Positions 54,676 through 64,000 of a stretch of DNA of 64,000 nt are shown here, piece after piece (the first letter of the stretch is position 1; each line of letters starts with the position of its first letter). A model generated the notes under the pieces. The model was not told where the DNA came from. It saw nothing but the letters and a program-made list of their open reading frames with translations, and made no database searches. The DNA comes from Lathyrus oleraceus (Eukaryota; Streptophyta; Magnoliopsida; Fabales; Fabaceae). Both the position numbers and the translations under genes were made by a program. The stretch is taken from NCBI RefSeq assembly GCF_024323335.1, contig NC_066581.1, positions 36,164,699-36,228,698 of the forward strand, read 5' to 3'.

Positions 54676-55559
54676 ATGTCATATGTGTTATGATTATGAA
54701 ATGTTTTATGTTTATGTATGTACAATTGGGTAGGTGATCATTGGAACATTCTGATTAATTACTTCATGGAGGAAAGGTTCCAGGAATAGGAAAACCAAAC
54801 AGGTAGGCTCTAGGGTTTAAAAGGTTCCTAGAGTCATGGACCCAATTCAAGAATATTATCGTCAGAACGACTAATCGTAAGACAATAATATCTTAAAAAG
54901 GATCTATTCTAGGTTAGGTCTTTGTATTAACCCAGCGAGTCCTAAGTCTTGTAGGTTAATACTACACAACCATCGACTCCACGGTTCTAGACACGGTTCC
55001 CAGAGTCATGGATCACACCTGATAATATTATCGTCAGAACGACTACTCGTAAGACAACAATATCCTCAAAAATGATCTATTCTGAGTGAGGTCTTTGTAT
55101 TAACCCAACGAGTCCTAAGTCTCATAGGTTAAAACTACACAACCATCGGTCCTAAAAGCCATAGGTTCAGGGTTCTACAAAAGGTCCTCAGAATCATAGA
55201 TCGAGGTTGAAAGTATCACCGCCAAAACGACTAATCGTAAGACAATAATACTTTCAAGGGATCTCATCTGAGTGGGGTTCTCGCATCAACCTAACGAGTC
55301 CGATGTCTCGCAGGTCAATACTACACAACCACCATCCTAACTTAAGTTTTTCTCATAGCTCGGGTATAAAGCTTTTCCTCACACAAATGCCAATAGTCCA
55401 GAAAATTCCAATGATACCATATATCAATAATACAGTAATTGCAAATACAGGTAATAAAGGCATATATAGATAAAATAAATAAGAAGCAAGCAAACAGATA
55501 AAAGCGAACTCAAACACAAAACAAACTAAATTAGGGTTGACTCGCTTAGGAGAACTTTA
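54676..55559 (-). other. Element 3 leader with three ~180-bp hairpin repeats
   Basis: A non-coding 5' leader. Three diverged tandem units of 170-190 bp lie at about 54830-55335. Each has CGTCAGAACGACTAATCGTA or a variant, then TCTTTGTATTAACCCARCGA, GTCCTAAGTCTYRTAGGTTA and ACTACACAACCA. Each unit can pair with itself: ATATTAT with ATAATAT in the first, GAAAGTAT with ATACTTTC in the third, plus an inner ACGA-CTAA-TCGT. Confidence 0.7.
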
Positions 55560-55578
55560 GTCCCCAGCAGAGTCGCCA
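55560..55578 (-). promoter_or_regulatory. Element 3 primer binding site (tRNA-Arg)
   Basis: The sense strand reads TGGCGACTCTGCTGGGGAC starting two bases after the 5' LTR end at 55581. Complementary to a tRNA-Arg 3' end; identical to that of element 2. Confidence 0.88.
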
Positions 55579-55580
55579 GC

Positions 55581-58500
55581 TGTCGCGGCGCGAAAAATAC
55601 CCAAGCGTAGGGAACGCTCGAAATATAAATAAAACAGAGTCGCCATCGAACTTTATTTATTCCCAAAGAGGGAAAGGGGAAATATCGATAAAACCTACAA
55701 AAATCAAAAAGAAATGGTCGTCGCAACCAAATCGGGTTCGGGAGTCGGTTATGCAAGGGGAAGGTATTAGCACCCCTCACATCCATCGTACTCGATGGGA
55801 CCCATTTAGTTAGTTTCGTGTTAGAGTGTTAGGGTGATATCGTTTGCGATCTTCTACTTATCGGATGAGGAAAGAGAAAGAAAGAAAGGAAAGACTTAGG
55901 GTTTTTAATGTTAATGTGCCTGACAAGATTTCGCAATCCTGCTCCTACGTATCTCCAGGTGCTATGAAGAACTCAAGGCATACGTAGTTCTACCCAAAGA
56001 GAACTACTGGGTGGATTGCTTTTAAAGAGAGTGATGCTTGGATCATATTTGAGCGATTAAACCTTTACTTGCTGCTCGCTCTTGGAGGCTGAAGTCTTTG
56101 TTTGTTTCACATCAAAATGGATATTGCATACTGTTTTCTGAAAATGTTTTCGAAGTTGCACAAGGGCGGAAAAAAGTTTGAGTTGATTTTAAGCGGAGAC
56201 AAGCATCTAAGCAGGGAGCTCTACTGCAGTACTCAGATGCTCGAAAAGGAAGAGGCCTAAGCCCAATCACTCTCTTTTCATCCAAAAGTTTGTTTATGAA
56301 AATGTATGGCAAATTAGGTCAAAGTTCATTAACGGAAGACGATTAATCAGACAGAGAGCTCTACAGCAGTGTCCAAATAATCGGGAAAGAGAAGGTCGAT
56401 ACCCAATCAATCTTTTTCTTCTATAAGATAAATGACCTAATTCTAGTAATTATTGTATTTTAATATGGAAGACGAATGTTTGAACATTGAGCTCTACAGC
56501 AGTATCCTAACATCCGAAACAGAGAAAGTCTAAACTTAATCAGTTTCTTCCATTTTTATTGTGAAAAGCTTTTGAAAATAGGGGGACGACTTGACATTGG
56601 ATCAAGTGTCAGAAGTTGACTTATGAAAAATAATTTGGATGTGGCGGGGCAGTGTTTGACTTTACAATCAATTTGGATTTGATTTGGGAAAAAGACTCGA
56701 CGTTGGACCGAGTGTTTGTTTTGTTCTTTTCTATAGGGGTTGATTTTAATCTTCTGTTAACAATCAACTAGTACAGTAAAGTAAATGAAAGCGGTAAATT
56801 TATTACACATATTTAGGAATGGGGTACAATTTATCAAATGGGGATACAACATGATAATTAAATTATATGAGCTTTGAAAGACAATTGAAAAAATAAAAGA
56901 ATCTCGTTGTAAGAAGGCCCAAGAGAAAGCCAAGGGACTCGAAGTAAAAATCAAAATTTAAACTAAAAGAAATTTAGCGATATGTTAAACAATCGTAAAG
57001 CGATTCATGTATGAATTAAACTATCTGAGGTTGGTCAATAAACTCTATGCATTTAAACATGTTCGGAAACAAAATTAAATTTATGCTCCGAATTCACAAT
57101 GCACTGAAAACTAACTAAATAGAAGCTATGCATTATTTTTACTAACACAATAATATTATAAAAATCAACACCGTTACTGTAATTGAAAATAAATAAATAA
57201 TAAAAAAACCTAAATATAACTATAAAAAAAAAATATTTATCTCTAGCATGAAGTGCAAAAAGAAATAGAAAAATTATACACATGTATATTCTCACACCCT
57301 TTGCAAGTAGTGCTTTTGCCGAATCAACGTATATTCCAAATTATTCATATTGTTTCTGTGCTATATACATAGTGTTAGTGGCACATGCTAAGAATTTGTA
57401 GAGCATGTCTAAAAATATATTATTTCTAAGATTTAGATGGCAGTACATTGTCAACACACATACTGCTAGATTTTTCAATGTGTCATGAAATTATCAAAAT
57501 TTTCAAAGAAAGAAAACTCACCAGTATCATTTAAATAAAGAATGATTAAAATAAAAGATAAAAAATAGGATATTATAAATAGAAATGAATAAATAATAAT
57601 ATAAATAAATAAATGAACAAAGAGATTAGTTTGAATGTCTTGTTACCATTTACTTTCTTTGCTTTATTTTTTTTTAAAAAAATTCAGTAAAAACAACTTT
57701 CTTACCTTTCTCTAAAAAAATTCCAGATCAATCGGAGAGTGGATGGCACGGTTGACAGATGAAAACATGCGGCTTCGTGGAAAACATGCAACGTCCTTAT
57801 TTTGTTGTTGTTGTGTTAAATAGTGTAGGATTTATGAAGGTGATGAAACAAAGAAGAGGGTAAAGGTCTTGGTATGTTGTGGTGGTGTAAAGTAACGAGA
57901 TATGACACTTTGCCGGAAAAGTGGAAGTTCTAGCAGTGGTGGTTATGGCTTATTTTGAGGAGACGAAGAGTGTAGTTTGAAATGGTTTAAGTTGTATCAC
58001 ATTTTCAATGCAAGTTGTAAATGGTAGGTGAAGTTTGGAAGAGTGATGGAGACTATGATGATTGATGAGTTTTTTTTATGGAGATGAGGAAGTGGTGAAG
58101 AGAAATGTTAAGGTGGAAGTAAGAAGATGATGAAATGAAAATAATGAAAAAGAGAGACGTTCCATTCCTCTGTTACTAAGTGTTTCTATTTCAACATGAA
58201 AATATCTTAGTTCAACTTAAGGTATTGTTTGGCTTCTTTCCCAATCAAAACGATTTTTTCTACTAGTTATCACACGTGCCCTTTTTTAACAGGTAGAAAG
58301 CTGAAATATATTTGTGGTGGAGAAAGATGGAGGCGTGTCCATATTTTGTGGTAGAGAAAAAAAGAGACATTTTTTTTAATTAAATTTTGAATCTTAAATT
58401 TTTTAAATAAAAGTTAAAAACTCTAATCAATTAGAATAAATAACTAAAAATAAATAAAATAAAAAAGTTATACTTTTAAAAAAACACAAATAATTTTAAT

Positions 58501-59347
58501 TAAATCCACTAATTTAATTGGCAATAAAATAAAATAAAATAAAATCGGATAAAATAAAAAAAAGAACAAATATTGAGCGTAAAAATGCCTGAAACATTAA
58601 ATTGAATGCACTAAAATGATCTACGCGAAATAAACTTCTCAAAAATATATAGGTTTTTATCGAACTTTGAAATAAAAATTGACCGGTTAAAAATTCCAGA
58701 CTGATTAAAATGTAAATGAAAAAGTAGTCGAAAAAATTAAAACGAGCATACCTGGCTAAACTAAGCAGAACGTAAATTAAGAAAACTAACGCCTGCAAGC
58801 TTGATCTTTAAAATTTTACGCCCGCTAATTTGATGTACATTTGAGAAACAATTTGACCGGTCTGTCTGTAATTCTGAAAAATTGTTTTGAGTGATATTTT
58901 AAGTGTTATCCAAAACAAAATACATGTCGTGACAAGTATAAAAATGAAAACGTCTTGTAAATATACTGAATTGCTGACTGGATAACCGTGAACAGACAAT
59001 CAGATGCAAATGAATCGCTCTTGTACAATTTGTTGTTGATTCTCAAACAAAACCCTACAAAGATTCAGACAACGACAATACTCTTGATTATCACTTTCTG
59101 AACCTCTGAAACACAATGCAATAATAAAAAAAAAGCGATGCAACAAGATTGAGAAATTAAGTCTTTTGACTTCTTAATCAACAGACAACTGAATGAGTAT
59201 TATCAAAGTCGGATAAAATGTCAGAATTCTTGACTTTTTACCTGAACCCTGATGAATGCTTTAAATTGATGAAATACACGACAAAATGGATTGATTTATG
59301 TTATGTTGATGCGAGTGAAAACTCAGGGTAAAATTTAGGGTATGACA
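55581..59347 (-). repeat. Element 3 5' LTR (3,767 bp)
   Basis: Nearly identical to the 3' LTR at 38608-42380. By eye the differences are about six substitutions and about a dozen changes in the length of mononucleotide runs. Hairpin CCATCG-TACT-CGATGG at 55783-55798; copy of the primer-binding-site core CAGAGTCGCCA at 55635-55645, 67 bp from the true site. The promoter must lie in this LTR, but I could not assign a TATA box with confidence. Confidence 0.94.
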
Positions 59348-62300
59348 CAAGTCATCCTCCTAAGTCTTGGTCAGAAGATAAAAGGTTGATGTATGCAAGC
59401 CTGAGGGTTTCGTTGATTGAATTGATCATTAACCATCTGAGGATGTGTGGTACAAATTAGGGTTTCATGATTCTAAAGGGGATTGAGCTTTATCCTGGTT
59501 GAAATGATACATCATCATCATCATGGTTTTGTCATCACCAAGAGATTGATCAGATACCTTGAGATTAGGGTTTTGACCACTGGTCAACCCTAATCAGTTG
59601 TATTGGGCCAATCAGGGCTTGTGAAGGAGATGGGGTCTACAATGGATATGGGGATCATCATAGGGTTGTATTGAGCTTATGGAAGCTAGGGTTTCATCAT
59701 TGAGCCATTTCATCAGGAGTTTGAAGCTCAAGTGGATCAATGCACAGCCAATTCATCTATCAGTCAACAAAAGTCAACTGTGGTCAACTGTGCCTGAAAT
59801 GATGGATTTGGAGGTGGGAGAGAGTAAGAGACACTTCATTCATGTCCAAACAAGTTTCATTTGGCATTTCAAACATCAAGAATGAAGAAAATAAAGTCAG
59901 ATGGAAACTTTCCAAAAATAGAAAGTGACTTGTAATTGAAAATTGCCAAAAATGGAAAGTTTTTCTCCTCAAAATTACGTGTCCAAAAATGCTTCAAATG
60001 GAATTTTGTTCAACATGAAAGTTGTAGATCTTGCTCTCACCTTTCCAAAAAGTTCAAGAACATGAATTTCTCATTTGTGGTTGGCAAGTTAGGATCAAAT
60101 CATTTTCAGAAAAAATTGATTTTCAAAGTGACATAACTTTTGAATGGAAAGGCCAAATTGGGTGATTCTTTTTTGAGCAAACCACATTTGACATGTACTA
60201 TCACATTGCATCATTACATTTCATTGAAAACCTTCACATAAAAAGGTCATTTTTCAAGTGAACCATTTAAAAATTGGTGGGAAAAATAGTGATTTTCAAA
60301 AATACATGGCATTTGCACTTCAAACCTTTTCCAACACATTCTAAATGTCAAATATGACTTGTTTGCATTGCATTTCTACTGTTACATTGGCTGCATCTTG
60401 AAAAGGGCATTTTGGCCAAAACTCATGAAAGTGCATTTTGCTAATTCACTTGGATTTGCCTAATTTTGATTAACAAGTTGATTAACACATGGTATAAGTG
60501 CATAATCATAACAGAAATTGATAATCACAATTCACAATCTCAGATCTAACAGAAAACTCATCAAATTCTCTCAATTTTCTTAAAACTTTTTCACATTTTT
60601 TTTATCATTTTCATTGAAATTCTTCACTCTTCGTGCTAATTTTTGTGAGATTCATCATCCACAGGTACTTGTGAAGAACTGTTGAGCAAGACCTTGGAAA
60701 AAACATTGAGGAATTGGAACTGTTATCATCAAGCTCATCCATGGCATCTTGATAATTCTTGGAACTGGAGTATAATCGAGCTACAAGACCTACTTCAATC
60801 ATCTTCTACATCATCAAACTGCATCTGTTTCACACTTTTGGACTTTGAAGCTCACGATTTCCAGTCTGCCATCTCCAAGAGGTTAGAACTCGATCTCAAT
60901 AATTTTCAAAATCATGATATGGCTTGTGTAGATCTAAGTTCATAGAGTGCACTGCAACTTGAATCATGTGATTTCGTTGAGAATTGCTCTAGTTATTTGG
61001 ATTTGAAGTTTGGATGTGAAACTTAATTTTGCTCGATCCGTGAAGCATGATTAGAGTTAGGTCAAATGCTTGTTAGTTTCATGATCTAGGTTGAACGCTG
61101 GTTCCAATGGTATATGGCACGATGATTTTAGTGAACTTTTGTTCATGTTGAATTTCTGGAATGATGAACACTATGAATGATGAAGAACACGCTCCAGAAT
61201 GTAATTTGATCCATTTTGCCTTGGCCTCGTTTTCAAATTGTGTTTACCGCGTGTATCAGCCAATCATGCAACGCCACGCCCTTTAATGAAACGGGGCGTT
61301 TCGCCCCTGGCTGAGCGTAATTACAAATATGCCACTGGCGCCTTTTAATTAATTTAAACTCTTGAATATTTATTTCATTTCATCACCAAACTTCAAAAAT
61401 TCACAATTAATTCATCTTTGATCCAAATTGAGTGAGGATTTTTGTGTTCATCTCCAAATTCTCTCTAGTTTTTTTTAGGTATGATAATAAAAGTTGTGCC
61501 TGGTTGATTTTTGATTTTGTCTAGAGGCTTTGGTCATGTATGCTTTATGTGTATGTTTTGCCATTTCATTCATGAAATAATGATGCCTTATCCAAAATGT
61601 GTGAAATTTTACATGCATGTTCTTGACTCTTTCCGGGTGATTTTGGTATAAAGTTTGCCAATTTTGAGTTTTTGGTTTGAGAGATATGATATGATCAAGT
61701 TGAGTGTGACAATGTGTGTCACACTATGTTATGTCAACTTCTTGAATTTTGTTTCCATGCTTATTGAATGCCATTTGCTCTGGATTTTTGTATGAGATTA
61801 CATATGGATGTTGAGAATACATGTGAATTTTTCTGGGATTTTTGGATCCATTTCCTATTTGATTGGGATTTTATTTGTTGTTCAGTCATTTGTTGATTTT
61901 TTGTGAGACATGTTTCCATTTGATTTGTGAAATTCTGGTTATTAATTGGATGGATGTGAAATTTTGTGGAGTGATTGTAGACATTTTGAGGTACATCATG
62001 GCTTTAGTCCCATTCATTTATCATACTTCATTTCTGTTTTATGATTGATGGAAGTTGATGCTTGTTTTGATACCATGTATGAGCTTGCTTGACTTTGTGT
62101 TGACTTTCTGAATTTCATTAACCTACTTCCCTTGATCCAAATGAGCTGAAATTTGGTATGCTTGACATGTTATGGATGCTGTTTGATCTTGAATTTTTTT
62201 AGGATTTTTTGAAATGTTTTGATATGGATTTGATTGTGATCATTCTGTATGGTCCTTTGAGGTTCTAAATTGCATGTTTGGTGCCTTTTCTTTCATGAAA

Positions 62301-64000
62301 TGATAATGATGAATGATATGAATGTGGAACCACTTGGGTTTAATTCTTAATTGTTTGATCTTGATGTTGGATAATTTTCACTTGCTGTTTTGAATTTTTC
62401 ACCTCCTTTTGACCCTAGGCTTGTCCTAGTGGTCTTATTTCTCATGTTTGCATGTGCTTTTCAGGTTAAGAAGCAAATGCTTTAAGGAGATTAATGCAAG
62501 TTGATTGAGTTTGGTTGATTGTTATGAACTAACTTGTTCTATTTTGTAGGATGCTTAGCTCACTTGCTTTGGACTTGTGCTTTGCACATGTGATTGATTA
62601 TACATTGTCTGTTGATTCTTATCTTGTCTGTTTTGACTTTGTGGTTGGTATACTGACTGAATTAGATTGATTCCAGGTACATTAGTTGCTAATAGTTCCT
62701 TGAGAACTCGCTTGTGCTGCTGCTTGGTTGTATAAACCAATTGAGGTAGAATTTCTTTTCTCCATGTAGTCTGGAAGACCTGGCCTGTTACTTGGCCAGG
62801 CACCTGTCTGAAGTCCTCCTTAAGAGGCAATGTTTGTGCTTGTTTATTTTTGTCCCCAAGCAGGTAAAGACCTTTGATAAGGCAATTGGCGGATAAAAGA
62901 GATATGCAATCTATCTCCCGCTATTCTGTTGAGTCGTCCCTCTGCTCACACAACTGGTGTTGATGCATTGGGATATTAACCCAAGACCTTGTACAGTTGT
63001 ACAGTTGAGTCAGTGTCTTGAGTGTAGAAGGGTTCCCACTTTCTGGACCCACGCTCCTTTGTCTGAAGCTCTCCCTGGCCAGGGATAAGAGCTGTGAAGT
63101 CTCATCTTCACTCACCTTTCATCAGCTTCACCTTGACTCTCAATGTCAAGGTTAAGAGCTAACCTCACCCTGTACAGTTGGCTTGCTCTTGCAGCCTCAC
63201 CCTTGTTTGAGCCTCACTTGTGTGCATATAGTGTGTGCTATTTGTGATTGTTTGCTTTGCTATTGCTTGTGCTTTAGGATTAGCTTGCAGCCTGTGCAAG
63301 TTAGCTAGAAACCTTGACTTAGGGACGATATGCATGATAACATCTAGGCTCGAGTCATAGTCTCCCTAGTGGTGTCTCCCTCTGTATCTGGTTAGGCTAG
63401 TCTTTCTCCCCTGTTAAGGGGAACTACGTCGCCCTGATCCTCATACCAGATGAGGTACGTAGGCAGGAGACCGTGCGAGGTCTCTCCGGGCACCTTTTTT
63501 TTCTTTTTGTGTGTGTTTGCTTGACAGTTGCTAGGCTCGAGTTCCCGACTCCTTAGTAACTTGTTGTTTGTTCCCTCTTGTGTGTCAGGATATGGATGTA
63601 AGCCCAGCGATTGGCTGTCCGTATCCTGAGTGTGTTTGTTTGGTTCGGAAGCTGATGTAAGTCCAGCAATTGGCGTTCGGGTTCCATGTTTGCTTGCTTG
63701 TCGTTTTGTTTTGTTTCGGCGTGCGTGAGCCGAACTACGGTAGCTCTGATTCTCATTCCAGACGAGATACGTAGGCATAGGAGGCGATATCCTAGCGAGC
63801 CCTTTCCTCTCTTTCCCCACCTGTGTTGTTTCAGTGTGTGTGTGTGATGTTTGTTTTAGCAACCTTTTCCTATCTTTAGAGCGTGGATCCCGTCGAGTAC
63901 GACGGATGCGTAGGGGTGCTAATACCTTCCCTTCGCATAACCGACTCCCGATCCCATTCTCTTTGGTCGCGAGACCATGCTTTTTCCAGGTTTACTTCGA
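59348..64000 (+). repeat. Element 2 3' LTR, remainder (continues past window)
   Basis: Resumes with the duplicated CAAGT and aligns with 21605-26251 of the 5' LTR at almost the same length (4,648 versus 4,647 bp after the TSD). It differs by a few substitutions per kilobase, for example near 59623, 59640 and 60053. About 94 bp of the LTR should follow, then the second CTCGA TSD and the rest of element 1. The hairpin CCGTCG-AGTA-CGACGG is at 63890-63905. No supported genes. Confidence 0.93.

Larger units (their letters stand above)
38608..59347 (-). mobile_element. Ogre element 3, structurally complete (20.7 kb)
   Basis: A full-length Ogre-type element on the minus strand, flanked by perfect TSDs CAAGT (38603-38607 and 59348-59352). 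In the sense direction: 5' LTR 59347-55581, tRNA-Arg primer binding site, leader with repeats, ORF1, gag, pro, intron, pol, post-pol hairpins, 3' UTR hairpin array, polypurine tract, and 3' LTR 42380-38608. The LTRs are nearly identical (about half a dozen substitutions by eye), so it is the youngest or one of the youngest insertions here. Its coding part has only a few lesions: a nonsense codon in gag, frameshifts near 50430 and 48392, and a changed integrase active-site residue. Confidence 0.95.

Noticed and set aside
55526..55786. Minus-strand frame across the 5' LTR/leader border of element 3
   Set aside because: It spans the LTR end and the primer binding site and has no motif; chance frame.
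38608..59347. Large segmental duplication, because 38608-42380 and 55581-59347 are almost identical
   Set aside because: They are the two LTRs of element 3, shown by the CAAGT TSDs, primer binding site, polypurine tract and coding content between them.

Overview
The window is plant nuclear DNA made almost entirely of transposable elements, with no gene that looks like a functioning host gene. The main components are giant Ty3/gypsy (Tat lineage) retrotransposons of the Ogre type. They have LTRs of 3.8-5.1 kb, a primer binding site for tRNA-Arg, an extra ORF before gag, an intron between pro and RT, and a second RNase H domain. Elements of this kind are most abundant in Fabeae legumes (Pisum, Vicia, Lathyrus, Lens), so such a genome is the best guess. 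That attribution is inference.

Layout. 1-1460 (+): decayed C-terminal half of a Mutator-like (MULE) transposase with a SWIM zinc finger, followed by an OTU-type cysteine protease domain. 1640-2570: four near-identical palindromes around a duplicated piece of a MULE N-terminal region. 3150-5180 (-): a frameshifted plant-mobile-domain (PMD) gene. 5419-7530 (+): the N-terminal half of a second MULE transposase. It is split at 6212-7247 by a Cassandra TRIM, which carries 5S rRNA-like sequence and has a 5-bp target-site duplication (TSD), CACTC. It is then cut at 7531, just after its first catalytic Asp, by Ogre element 1.

Element 1 (-): 3' LTR 7531-12625, a long 3' UTR, pol 17477-20937, an intron and the end of pro. 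It is broken at 21489 by element 2 (+). Element 2 has its 5' LTR at 21489-26345, a heavily deleted interior, and its 3' LTR starting at 38492. A solo LTR in inverse orientation (27621-32668, TSD GCCTT) sits inside its gag. Element 3 (-) is a structurally complete 20.7-kb element at 38608-59347 (TSD CAAGT) that sits inside the 3' LTR of element 2. That LTR resumes at 59348 and runs off the window about 94 bp before its expected end. The order of events is therefore MULE, then Cassandra and element 1, then element 2, then the solo LTR and element 3.

Element 3 encodes a full set (ORF1, gag, protease, RT, RNase H, archaeal-type RNase H, integrase). It carries one nonsense codon in gag, likely frameshifts, and Asn in place of the first catalytic Asp of integrase. 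Element 2 has lost most of gag, all of pro and most of pol, yet its LTRs are nearly identical, so it was probably mobilised in trans.

The most unusual signal is in the non-coding parts. Just after the pol stop codon, all three elements carry an array of two-tier RNA hairpins (often a CCC-GAAA-GGG tip) whose outer stems differ in sequence but keep pairing. Further along their 3' UTRs are other hairpin arrays, and short copies of the tRNA-Arg 3' end that are complementary to the element's own primer binding site. The LTRs of all families share a covarying hairpin with a TACT/AGTA loop and a second copy of the primer-binding-site core. I know of no description of these features as a set.
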